Assembly: GCF_016406305.1 (NCBI RefSeq)
Contig: NZ_CP066369.1
Coordinates: forward strand, 886,501 to 950,500
DNA length: 64,000 nucleotides
From: Shewanella putrefaciens
GTDB taxonomy: Bacteria > Pseudomonadota > Gammaproteobacteria > Enterobacterales > Shewanellaceae
Reading direction: 5' to 3'
This document shows, one piece after another, positions 17,924-27,300 of this stretch. Both the position numbers and the translations under genes were made by a program. Under the pieces are notes generated by a model, which worked only from the letters and a program-made list of their open reading frames with translations, searched no databases and was not told the origin of the DNA. The number at the start of each line of letters is the position of its first letter. The stretch's first letter is position 1.

Positions 17924-18368
17924 TTTATCTATCCTCTTTTGGTCATTATTTTTATTTATCAAACGGTAAACTTAAGCTGATGGACATGATTCTAGTGGGC
18001 AGAGGAATAAATATTGTGATTTGAGGCGGGGGATATATTCTTGGCAGTTCTGTATCGACAAAGCGTAAAATCAATCTGTTTATAGAATTAGATAGCGTCT
18101 TTATCATTTATCAATGCGATTGAAATATGATCTGCATCCTGTTATTTGTGGCATTTGTGTAGATTTATGTGCATTTATGCAGCATCTCGGTTTCCTTTGT
18201 TGGCATTTATTCCTGTGAGCTTTCGCAGATTTTCTGCTTAATCCTATACGCTTGGGGGACACGTCACGAAATTTAACTAATTGCGTCCTTGGGTTAGCAA
18301 GATCACAGTAATCATTAGTAATCTTGCATAGACTCCTGCCAGTATGTTGTCGGTTTGAGGAAAGGTAT
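17924..18368. other. Divergent control region between cytochrome unit and pair B regulator
   Basis: This 445-base AT-rich region must hold the minus-strand promoter of the cytochrome unit and the plus-strand promoter of the second ToxR-like gene. It contains no supported gene. The clearest structure is a set of three GCATTTRT direct repeats at 18151-18210, listed separately. Confidence 0.5.
18151..18210 (+). repeat. Three direct GCATTTRT repeats, roughly helically phased
   Basis: GCATTTGT at 18151, GCATTTAT at 18171 and GCATTTAT at 18203 lie in the same orientation, 20 and 32 bases apart. That is close to two and three turns of B-DNA, so all could be read from one face. Direct AT-rich repeats of this kind are how ToxR-type winged-helix proteins often bind. 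The assignment is inference. Confidence 0.4.
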
Positions 18369-19112
18369 ATGCAATTGGGCGACTGCTGGTTTGACCGTGA
18401 GCGAGGCTTGCTGACCCAGCAATCTTGCAACGAGCCTTGGCACTTGCCCCGTGCCGAGTTGCAGGTGCTCAGTTTGCTGGTGGAGCATCAGGGGAAACTT
18501 GTTTCAAAGCATGTACTTAAAACTGGCGACGGTGAACATCCTCCCTTGACTGATACGTCATTGGCGCGGGCAGTGTTTATGATCCGCTCCTTTCTTGGCC
18601 CCCAATATGAAGGTCTTATTGAGACAGTGAAGGGGCAAGGTTATCTACTGCACCATGCCCATGGACAGCGAGTTAAGAGTTTTCAATACCCTGGATTGCA
18701 ATCCTGGCCTTGGTGGAGTGTATTGCTCGTCTTTGGATTTATGCTGGCATTCACTGTTTTCTACCTTAACCGAATTGACCACAGTGTGCCGACCGAGCCG
18801 TTGATGTCGACTGAGCTGCCCTTGGCCTCGGGCCAGCATGTGCGCCTGCATCTCTATGCCAATTCGAAGACCAATAATACCTTACTGTTTGAACTGGGTG
18901 AGCGTTTGGGTCAAGGGTTAATTGCCTGCGGTAGTAGTGATTGGTCTGAGGTTTACTCTTCTTTATCCCATGATAAACAAGTGCTTAATATTACCATGCG
19001 GGGTGACAAGCTTGGGCAATCCGTCATCCGTAACCTCAAAATTAGCGACTTTAGACGCCCTAAAGAGTTTATCGATGTGAAGTGGCTATTGGAGGTTGGG
19101 ATCTGTGGCTAA
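18369..19112 (+). CDS. ToxR/CadC-like transmembrane winged-helix regulator (pair B)
   Basis: This 247-residue paralogue of the gene at 15214 starts at ATG 18369 after GAGGAAAGG. Residues 1-100 form the winged helix (MQLGDCWFDRERGLL ... ELQVLSLLVEHQGKLVSK ... IETVKGQGYLL), one TM helix spans about 118-138 (WWSVLLVFGFMLAFTVFYL), and the periplasmic part carries C187 and C246, 59 residues apart exactly as in pair A. The shared N-terminus MQ(I/L)GDCWFD and the aligned C-termini GVCS/GICG show recent common descent. It overlaps the partner gene by eight bases. It probably senses an envelope condition and controls nearby genes; targets are not known. Confidence 0.82.
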   Translation: MQLGDCWFDRERGLLTQQSCNEPWHLPRAELQVLSLLVEHQGKLVSKHVLKTGDGEHPPLTDTSLARAVFMIRSFLGPQYEGLIETVKGQGYLLHHAHGQRVKSFQYPGLQSWPWWSVLLVFGFMLAFTVFYLNRIDHSVPTEPLMSTELPLASGQHVRLHLYANSKTNNTLLFELGERLGQGLIACGSSDWSEVYSSLSHDKQVLNITMRGDKLGQSVIRNLKISDFRRPKEFIDVKWLLEVGICG

Positions 19113-19635
19113 ATGGCTAAAATGGACGATTAATTTGACTATCCTATCGGCCTTAATTGCGGCCTGTGGGGTGATCTATCTACAGTCGGCTTCCAATAAG
19201 GCGGTGATCCTCAATTGCAGCTCTGAACTGTTCGACCGCCATGGGCAACTTAAGGATGACGGTAAGTTTTATCTGTTAGTGGATGTGCTTATCTCGGCGG
19301 GTAATGCGCAGATTAATTACCGCTATTTTAACCTCGATGGTAGCAGTGCGGGCATGATCCTCATGCAGGGAGAAGTGCAGAGCATGGAGCCTAACAGCAT
19401 GACCTACAATGTTTCGGTCAAAACCAAGACTGAATCCGAGGACGTGGATAAGAAGGCTTGGCCAGAACATATGAAGTACCTCTCATATATCAGCAGTTTA
19501 CACTTTAGCGAATCGGGTAAGCACAATATGAGCATTGAAATACTCCACAGTGATGCCAGTAAAGATTATGCCGTCGTCCTGTTTCAGCCAAGCAATACGG
19601 TCTGTGGCTGCCGAATCGTAAATAGCCGAATTTAA
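19105..19635 (+). CDS. Membrane-anchored partner of ToxR-like regulator (pair B)
   Basis: The GTG at 19105 follows GGAGG with a nine-base gap and overlaps the regulator's stop, giving 176 residues; a TTG nine bases earlier is too close to the ribosome site. One TM helix near residues 9-27 precedes a periplasmic domain with C38 just outside the membrane and a CGC pair near 167-169. The corresponding cysteines in pair A are C44 and C176. Strand-like segments INYRYFNLDG and SMTYNVSV also match the pair A partner. It is a ToxS-like accessory by topology and coupling, not by proven homology. Confidence 0.65.
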   Translation: MAKWLKWTINLTILSALIAACGVIYLQSASNKAVILNCSSELFDRHGQLKDDGKFYLLVDVLISAGNAQINYRYFNLDGSSAGMILMQGEVQSMEPNSMTYNVSVKTKTESEDVDKKAWPEHMKYLSYISSLHFSESGKHNMSIEILHSDASKDYAVVLFQPSNTVCGCRIVNSRI

Positions 19636-19729
19636 TCAGTGTATTTAGGTTAGTTTCAGTTTAGATTAGGTTTTATTTCCACAGTATTACCGCTGATGGG
19701 TCCATTTATTGAGGGGCTAACAGGTTTTT

Positions 19730-21133
19730 GTGTCTAAGATCCGTGTAAAGCAAGAAGAATCCCTGTCGATTAAGTTCAGCCATCAGATGGAAAAGGGTGA
19801 TAATCGTCAGCTCGACCTCTATTTCTTTTTGCCAAAGGAAATGGGCATAGGCTCCCATACCTTAAACGAAGAAGAATACTACTACAGCTCGATTGTCGGG
19901 CGACGTTCCTATTATTCCGAAGGTTTACACTTGCCCTTAGTGCAAGGTCGTTTTGCCAGTCTTAACCGCCGTACTGTCGAAGAGTTTAGATTGTACTTAA
20001 ACTTATTCGCCTATCAGTTTGCGGTCGCGGTTGAAAACGATGTGAAGGAACTGGGCCAAATTACCGATGTAACTCACTTTTATTTCGCCCTCGATGAGCT
20101 GCGCGAGCAAATTACTCAGTTGCTGAAAAAGTTTCGCCGCAATGAACCCGGCGATCCTAAGTGGAAATCCTACTTCGAAAATGCCGATAACTACCTGTCA
20201 TGGTTTTGTGAGCAGCAACTGCTTAAAGTGCTCGCCTACGCGACGCGCAGCAGTGATTTCAACGATATCCAAGAGCGGGTGTTGACCCTCTGTCGGAATG
20301 AATGCGCCTATCGGGACGCGAACAATTACAACTCGGCTCAGACTAAGCAAGACCCTAACCGTATTTCGAATAAGATGTTGCTGCTGCGACGTTTGATCCA
20401 GCAAGGGGTCGTGCTGAAAGAAGAGTTAAAGCCGCTGGGTATTGGCCTGAAGAAATTCACTACTGGGTTGGCGACGGCCCTCGTGATGCTTGTCGTCTCG
20501 GCGCTTATCATCAAGGCTCAAGGGGCATTCAGTGGGTTTACGATCGCACTGGTGCTGACGCTTGCGGTGATTTACGGCTTTAGGGAAATTTTTAAGGATG
20601 ATGTGCGCAATGCGATGTGGCGTTTTATCCAGCGCGGGCGCCCCCGTTGGAGCCGTATTTTGCGGGATACGACCAGTCAGGCTGTTATTGCTAAGCAATT
20701 AGTGTGGCTAGAATTTATGCGTCAACAGGATTTGCCCGATAAGGTCAGTGAGATCCTAAAGCACAGGCACAGCCAAAATAAGGTTGACGCCGAGATCTTG
20801 CATTATAAGATCGCCACTAAAGTGAATCAGAGTGAGTTCCAAGCGGGTTATTCGACGATTCAAGAGCAAGTCAATTTCAGCTTTGTGCCCTTTGCCCGCT
20901 ATTTAGAACGGGGCAAGGCCAAAATTTATAAGGAAATAGAGGGCAAGATCAGCCATGAGTCCGTTGAGCGGCGCTATCAAGTCAACTTGATTTTAGTGCT
21001 GCGGGATGGGCGAGAGGCGCCGCAATACTCCCGCTATAAGATCACTATGAACCGCTCGACCATCATTGAGATCACCCAGAGCCAGTTGCCTGACTCGATA
21101 AATCCCTCAACCCCTAAGGATGATGACGAGTAA
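19730..21133 (+). CDS. Uncharacterised 467-residue protein with two central TM helices
   Basis: This large orphan starts at GTG 19730, 94 bases after pair B. It has a soluble N-terminal region of about 240 residues, rich in aromatic and charged residues (YYYSSIVGRRSYYSE, WKSYFENADNYLSWFCEQQ). A TM pair follows at about 246-288, then a basic segment (RGRPRWSRILRDTTSQ), and a C-terminal region of about 150 residues ending in beta strands and an acidic tail. Both soluble parts should be cytoplasmic. No motif I recognise is present. Its last 20 bases overlap the convergent PAS/GGDEF gene. Codon use is ordinary, and the length makes it clearly a real gene. Confidence 0.8.
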   Translation: MSKIRVKQEESLSIKFSHQMEKGDNRQLDLYFFLPKEMGIGSHTLNEEEYYYSSIVGRRSYYSEGLHLPLVQGRFASLNRRTVEEFRLYLNLFAYQFAVAVENDVKELGQITDVTHFYFALDELREQITQLLKKFRRNEPGDPKWKSYFENADNYLSWFCEQQLLKVLAYATRSSDFNDIQERVLTLCRNECAYRDANNYNSAQTKQDPNRISNKMLLLRRLIQQGVVLKEELKPLGIGLKKFTTGLATALVMLVVSALIIKAQGAFSGFTIALVLTLAVIYGFREIFKDDVRNAMWRFIQRGRPRWSRILRDTTSQAVIAKQLVWLEFMRQQDLPDKVSEILKHRHSQNKVDAEILHYKIATKVNQSEFQAGYSTIQEQVNFSFVPFARYLERGKAKIYKEIEGKISHESVERRYQVNLILVLRDGREAPQYSRYKITMNRSTIIEITQSQLPDSINPSTPKDDDE

Positions 21134-23351
21134 AGGCTTGACCGATATTTTGATCGTTATTCTGCTTCGCCCGCTTGAGCGCCACTTCGGCATTGCTAAG
21201 GTATTGCTCTAAGGTTTGGCCTTCCTGATAACTGGCGATACCAATGCTAATGCCTTCCCCTAGGCCATTACTGTTCAGTTTTTCCATGGTGCTGAGGGCG
21301 AAGTGATGGGCTTGGATCGCATCCGTGTCGGGCAATATCACAATCAACTTGCCCAACTGCCAATGTAAAATCTGATAATGGGCGGGGATCTCGAGTAATA
21401 GCTGAACTTCGACTTCCTGTTGGCGAGTTTCGAGCTGATCGATATCGCTCATATGGCTCAGCATTCCCTCTGGATTGATGTCCATCAACAGGAGGCTGGA
21501 GTGATTACGACTCTGTGGCGTAAGGGAGGTGAAGTAGCGTTCTAAATCCGGCAAATTGAGCAGAATTGTGCTGCGGTGGGGGACAAAGCTGCGTTGCTCT
21601 GTGCCTCGAATTCGATCGGCCGCTTGTTCAAGGGTGCAGATGATATAGTCAATTTCACCATCGGCGGCTACATGCCCCTTGAGCGTTGCCTGCAAACAAT
21701 TGGAGTGGCGCAGGTTAGGTGAGCAGAGTATTTGCCCTTGCCACTGGCCCTGCATGCTGATCTGCGCCGTAATTCTCGGCCATTGATTGCCTAAATCATT
21801 GGCGAGTAGAGAAGCTAAATCATGGTTTAAATCGCCATTTAACTGCATCAATTGGTCAAATACGGGATTGATTTTGATTAGTTTTCCCGTTGAGTCCGTC
21901 AGCGCCGTCGCCACAGTGTTATCACAGAGCAAGTCGCTTAAAAACGCCTGTTGTCTACTGCTTATTAGCTCGCTGATATCTTCTAGGGTCACTAATAAGT
22001 GTGGCAAACCTCGGCTAATTCGTGGTGCTTGACGTACATGGGTTCTGAGCGTCGGCCCATCGATACTTTCGAGTGACAATTGGGCCGACCATTCACCGTT
22101 TCGGTACACTTGATCCATCATTTGGGCGTGGGTGACATCGTCCAAGTTGAGGGTGCGTTGCAGACTGCGGTCAGCCAGCTCATCGAGCGGCACTAAAGTA
22201 AACTCGGCGGCTTTAGGGTTGGCGCTAATAATACGTGCATGTTCATTGGCCAAGATAAAGCCTATCTCATTGTTAAATAAGCTATTTGCGACATCAATAC
22301 TGTATTGGCGGGAGCGGTGTTGTAGCCGATACATATGGCTTAACAGAATCACCCAAGCCGCAAGCATAGTGAGGATAAGGGCGGCCACTATCACAATGTT
22401 TTGCCACTGGGAGAAACGTGCGGCTATGTCCTCATTGCGGATATAGGACAGTAAAAAGTATTCGCGATGTAGCTCAGGTTGGGCGGTTAACTCCACCTTA
22501 AGGTAAACAAAGGTGGCATCTTCACCGTGGAATTGGCCAAAGTTACTCATGGACATTTCCCGCCACAGGGCAGGATAACTCTGGCGTAGACTTGCGCCTA
22601 AGGTTTCGGGCATATGGGGAAGTGGCGCAAGGTTGCTGACACCCGCATAGAGCAATCCTTGGGTGTCGAGCACTAACATGGGCGACTTATTACTCGAAAA
22701 TGCAGGTTTTATCGTCTCTAGCATTTGCACCATAGAATTGTAAGTAATGAGGTAGCCCATAGAACTTTGATCGGGCTTTTCTAGCCAAGCCAGTTGGTAC
22801 ATATAGGGTTCGAGTATGCCATTGAGGGGGACGAACTCTAGGGGAGAGGTATAAATTTCTTTACCACCCAAATTACGGCTCGAGCCTAACAGCGTAGGAG
22901 GTAAGGGGTCTTTGCTAAAATTGGAGGCCGTTGAAAACTTATAATGACCTTGGGGATCGAACAGGGCAATGCCCAGTAATTCGGGAATATGTTGTACCAG
23001 TTCCTGCCAACTGTCTTGGAGTTTCTGCTGTTGTGCTGAGGTTGGATTTTTGAGGTACTGTTTGAGTAACTCATCCTTAGCGAATAGCTGAGTCCTAAAT
23101 TGCTGAAAAGCGACCTTATCCGTGATCAGTGTGCCTATCGTTTGTAGCTCACTGTATCTCTGCGTGGCCCATTCTTCCTGTAGCCGACGTTCGCCTAAGG
23201 TGATGATAAGGTTTGTTAAAATGATCATGCCAATCACGAGCATCGACAGCTGGCTTGCCACCGCCAGCAACCGCTGGTGGGACCAATGTAGCCCTTGTGT
23301 TAGAGAGAGCAGTGGCGCTAGGGGATGTATGCTTGGTTTTTTCTTCAGCAT
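21114..23351 (-). CDS. Membrane sensor with PAS domains and degenerate GGDEF
   Basis: This 745-residue inner-membrane sensor has TM1 near residues 30-52, a periplasmic domain of about 265 residues, TM2 near 319-341, a first PAS-like domain (about 355-465), a second (about 480-575), and a C-terminal GGDEF-fold domain (about 595-735). The GGDEF end is well preserved (ISIGIASYQ, LEQYLSNAEVALKRAKQNN), but the active-site loop reads LHWQLGKLIVILP instead of GG(D/E)EF. Cyclase activity is therefore not expected; it may bind nucleotide or signal through protein contacts. No EAL domain follows. It overlaps the convergent orphan by 20 bases at their 3' ends. Confidence 0.8.
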   Translation of the reverse strand: MLKKKPSIHPLAPLLSLTQGLHWSHQRLLAVASQLSMLVIGMIILTNLIITLGERRLQEEWATQRYSELQTIGTLITDKVAFQQFRTQLFAKDELLKQYLKNPTSAQQQKLQDSWQELVQHIPELLGIALFDPQGHYKFSTASNFSKDPLPPTLLGSSRNLGGKEIYTSPLEFVPLNGILEPYMYQLAWLEKPDQSSMGYLITYNSMVQMLETIKPAFSSNKSPMLVLDTQGLLYAGVSNLAPLPHMPETLGASLRQSYPALWREMSMSNFGQFHGEDATFVYLKVELTAQPELHREYFLLSYIRNEDIAARFSQWQNIVIVAALILTMLAAWVILLSHMYRLQHRSRQYSIDVANSLFNNEIGFILANEHARIISANPKAAEFTLVPLDELADRSLQRTLNLDDVTHAQMMDQVYRNGEWSAQLSLESIDGPTLRTHVRQAPRISRGLPHLLVTLEDISELISSRQQAFLSDLLCDNTVATALTDSTGKLIKINPVFDQLMQLNGDLNHDLASLLANDLGNQWPRITAQISMQGQWQGQILCSPNLRHSNCLQATLKGHVAADGEIDYIICTLEQAADRIRGTEQRSFVPHRSTILLNLPDLERYFTSLTPQSRNHSSLLLMDINPEGMLSHMSDIDQLETRQQEVEVQLLLEIPAHYQILHWQLGKLIVILPDTDAIQAHHFALSTMEKLNSNGLGEGISIGIASYQEGQTLEQYLSNAEVALKRAKQNNDQNIGQAFTRHHP

Positions 23352-23492
23352 GGGCCGATTTTTGCGTTGGTGATCTGTTAATTTGGCTATGTTAACACGA
23401 ATGAAATGTTACGACAGTGGCAAGTTGCTTGGGCAACTGAGGGCCCTTAAGTTATTTGGGGAGTCAATCTAGGCGGTTCGGGCGGTGGCTAT

Positions 23493-24272
23493 CTACCCAA
23501 GCGCGCCTAAAACTCTATGTTTAAACTCACAACCATAGGCTTGCACTTGCTCGCGGCAGAGATCAATATCGACGCCTTCTAGCCCTTCGATGGCTGAGAC
23601 TTGCACTCTTTCAATATAGTGGGGAGCTAGGCTGATAAAGGCATTCACCGCCGCATAGGAGTCCGCCAGTTTAGGACGGCAATGCTGGTTATAGGCTGTT
23701 TCATTATCGGCATTGAGGGAAATCGATAAGCTATCAACGCATTGGGCAAGTTCGGGCAGAATATTGCGTCTATGGACTAAATTAGCTAATCCATCGGTAT
23801 TGACGCGCACGCGGCCGCCCCTGCGTTTAATTTCCTTTGCAACGGCAATCAAGGTTGGCAGGTTCAGTGTGGGTTCTCCATAGCCACAGAAGACATATTC
23901 CTCAAAGTCGTCGGTATTCCCTAGTAGCGGGATAATCTCCTCGGGCTTAGGTTGATGGGTCAGTGCCAGTTGATATTCATGGATCTGTTTGCTGCCATTA
24001 TGCTTTGGGCAAAAAATGCAGCGCAGGGTACAACGGCCGGTGATATTGAGATAACGGCTCCTGCGGATATCGTAGACTAAGGTTTCAGTGGCGCAGGTCT
24101 CATTCGTGCACACTTCTTGGGTGATATTCCCATTGGGTAAGGTTTCAGTGGCTTTGAGCTGTGACTCTTGCTTAGCCGTGGCATTGTGTGAATTTGGCAT
24201 ACTGTAGGCTTTAATAGTGCAGGACGATAACTTGTTGCCAGTGTAACTAATGCCCTCGGGGATAACTGCCAC
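23493..24272 (-). CDS. Radical SAM protein (TatD-associated type)
   Basis: This 259-residue protein has the radical SAM cluster motif CTLRCIFC at C81, C85 and C88. Next come the GxGEPTL strand (CGYGEPTLNLP), which contacts SAM, and NTDGLAN later. The sequence YLNITGRCTLRCIFCPK and the compact size resemble the TatD-associated radical SAM family, whose substrate is unknown. About 60 residues precede the core and contain two ATETL repeats and three extra cysteines, so the start at GTG 24272 (GGAG ten bases upstream) is uncertain. It lies downstream of the RND operon, separated by a terminator. Confidence 0.8.
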   Translation of the reverse strand: MAVIPEGISYTGNKLSSCTIKAYSMPNSHNATAKQESQLKATETLPNGNITQEVCTNETCATETLVYDIRRSRYLNITGRCTLRCIFCPKHNGSKQIHEYQLALTHQPKPEEIIPLLGNTDDFEEYVFCGYGEPTLNLPTLIAVAKEIKRRGGRVRVNTDGLANLVHRRNILPELAQCVDSLSISLNADNETAYNQHCRPKLADSYAAVNAFISLAPHYIERVQVSAIEGLEGVDIDLCREQVQAYGCEFKHRVLGALG

Positions 24273-24325
24273 GCAGATCGCACTCCGTTAAGAACGTATT
24301 CGTGCTGCTCCCGAGTTAAGCCGAT

Positions 24326-24352
24326 AAAAAAGAGAGCCTAAGCTCTCTTTTT
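24326..24352 (-). terminator. Intrinsic terminator of the RND efflux operon
   Basis: The hairpin AGAGAGC-CTAA-GCTCTCT has a T run on the minus strand, 23 bases after the RND pump stop. A shorter T run on the plus strand could make it two-way. Confidence 0.88.
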
Positions 24353-24374
24353 ATTGGATTTAATCATCCTGTAT

Positions 24375-27300
24375 CTAGTCTTGATCGCTTAAGGTATTAA
24401 GCTTGACCCTGTGGGTCTCGGTTGTGCCTAAGTGCATATCCTCGACTCTTTTCGGTCGCCACCACCAATGGAAAAATCGACTCATAGTACGCCTGAAATC
24501 ATCGAGGATAATGTAAAGCAGCGGCACTAAGATCAGCGTCACCACAGTCGAGAATAGGATACCGAAGGCGAGGGATGTGGCCATAGGGATCACTATTTGC
24601 GCCTGTAGGCTGCGCTCCAGAATAATAGGCACTAGCCCCACGAAGGTGGTGAGTGAGGTTAGGATAATCGCCCTAAAGCGATAACAGCCCGAATCCACCG
24701 CCGCCTGCCTTACCGATTGCCCTTGTTCGCGGGCTCTGTTAACAAAGTCCACTAAAATCAAAGAGTCATTCACGACCACACCGGCCAGTGCGACTATGCC
24801 ACAGAGGCTTAGGACGCTCATGGCGAGCCCTTGGACCAAATGCCCAAACAGGGCGCCGATTATCCCGAAGGGGATTACCGACATGATGATCAAAGGTTGG
24901 CTGTAGGATTTGAGCGGTACCGCCATCAGGGCATAAATGGTAAACAGGGCAAAGAAGAAGCCTTGCATTAACCCAACCATGGCATTCTGCTCGTCCAAAC
25001 TGCCACCGTCTAATGCGGTTTGGATTTTAGGGTACTTAACCTGTAGTTGTGGCAGAAAATCCTCTTGGATCTCTTGCACTACCTTTGAAGGCTCAACTTT
25101 GTTTTTGTTCGCATTCGCTATGATGGTAATCGCCCGTTTGCCATCGACTCGGGTGATAGAGGCATAGGATTCGCCCTTTTCCACTTCGGCCACGGTTGAG
25201 AATGGCACCGACTTGCCCTGCGGCGTGCGGATCAGCATATTCTCGAGGTAACCTAAGGTGCGGCGCTGTTCTAATGGATAGCGCACCATGACTTTGATTT
25301 CCTCTTTATTACGCAAAATTCGTTGTGCTTCATAGCCATAGAAGCCGTAACGTACTTGGCGCGCTAAATCGGACAGGGTTAAACCTAGGGCTTCGGCTTC
25401 GGGGCGGATCTTTAGACGGATCTCATGGCTGCCCGAGGAGAAATTATCGGCAATATCATACACCCCTTCATAGGTGGCGAGTTTTTGCTTTAGTTCGCGG
25501 GCGGCCGCAGATAATTCTTCGAGATCGCTCGAGGTCAGCCTAAAGGAAATATCACCGCCACCACCGCCGTTGCCACTGGCATTAAAGTCGAGTTTCTTCA
25601 CCGATAATAGCTCGGGTAACTGCTCGCGCCACGCTGCGGCAATCGTCTCGCCGTCCACATCCCTATCTTCGCCTTTAGTGAGCTCGGCAAAAATAAATGC
25701 GGAAGTCCGGGAGCTCATATTGATAAAGCTATGCTTTACCACTTCGCTGCCGTTATCTTGCTCCATTTTGTCGTTCATCTTGTACAGGGCTTCTTCGATA
25801 CTCTGTACGACTTTCAAGGTGTTTTGCTCTGAGCTACCTTCATCCATCTCCAGTTGGACTTGAATAAAGTCTGACGGAATATCCGGGAAAAATACCCAGC
25901 GCACTTTACCGCTGACCACTAAGGCAATCGAGAGGATCAGCACACCGATAAAGGCGGCCACCACGTTGTATCTGTGTTGGATACAACGCTCGAGGAAGTT
26001 GCGGTAACTGTGGTGGATAAAATGCTGCACTCTATCATTAAACTTCGCCTTGAGGCGGCCGAAAAAGCCAGTCACTTCACCTGGCTTCTTGAACTTCATA
26101 TGGGCCAAATGCGCCGGCAGGATAAATTTGGATTCCACCAGTGAAAACGCCAGACACATGATGACCACCATGCCGATAGATTTCCAGATAATGCCCATGG
26201 GGCCTGAAACCATCAACATAGGGATAAAGGCGGCGATAGTGGTCAATACCCCAAAGGTGGCGGGCATGGCAACCTTTTGGGCACCGCGAATAACATTATC
26301 AATCGAGTGGCCGTGCCGTTCGACCTCGCTATAGGCGCTTTCGCCAATCACAATGGCATCGTCCACCACTATCCCCAGCACTAGGATAAAGGCGAATAGA
26401 GTCAACATGTTGATTGTCATTGAGAAAGGTTCGAGTGGCATGATCAGCATAGTGCCGAGGAAGCACACGGGCAGGCCCATCATCACCCAAAATGCCAGTT
26501 TGAGATCGAGGAACAGTGCCAAGATCACAAACACCAGCAGGGCGCCATAAAACATGTTCGACATCATCATGTTTAAACGGCCCTTAAGATAGTGGGTCAG
26601 ATCGCCCCAAGTATCGAGTTGAGCATTGGCTGGCAGTGTTGCGCGGCGCTTTTCGACGTAATCTTTTACCTGCTGAGCAATGTCGAGGGCATTTTGATCG
26701 TTGACACTGGTCACTTCGATAATGGCGGCGGGCTTACCATTAAAGCGGGTGTATTCTAAGCGTTCTTCAAAGTCGTCCTTGATGGTCGCAACCTGTGGCA
26801 GCATTACTCGGCTACCATCGGGGCGGGTGGTGACCACAATATTGGCAAAATCATCGCCCGTATAGGCTTGGCCTTTAGTGCGTAGCAGAATATCGCCATC
26901 TTCAGCGCGGATTGAGCCTCCGGGTAAGTCGATGGAGGAGTTTTGCACCGCCATGGCAACCTGTGAGAAGGTCAAACCGTATTCCCGCAGCTTATCTTCG
27001 GAGACTTCGATACCGATTTCATAGTCACGGACACCGGTTACTTTTGCCCGTGTTACCGCCGGGAGTTGAGTCAAATCATCACGAACCGATTTGGCCAACT
27101 CCTTCATATCATGCAGTGTCATATCCCCATAGACAGACACCCAAATGACGTTATTTTCGGGTTCAATTTTATAAATTTGCGGTTTTTCAATATTCACGGG
27201 GAAGGTGGCAATGGCATCTAGCCTTAGCTTGGCTTCATCGAGCACAGTTTGAACATCATAACCATCCTCGACTTCAACCGTGATTGAGCCTACGCCTTCA

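Noticed and set aside
24077..24283. Alternative-frame open stretch at the 5' end of the radical SAM gene, suggesting a frameshift
   Set aside because: The main frame is continuous into the CxxxCxxC motif; the alternative frame is Pro/Ser-rich with no family resemblance.
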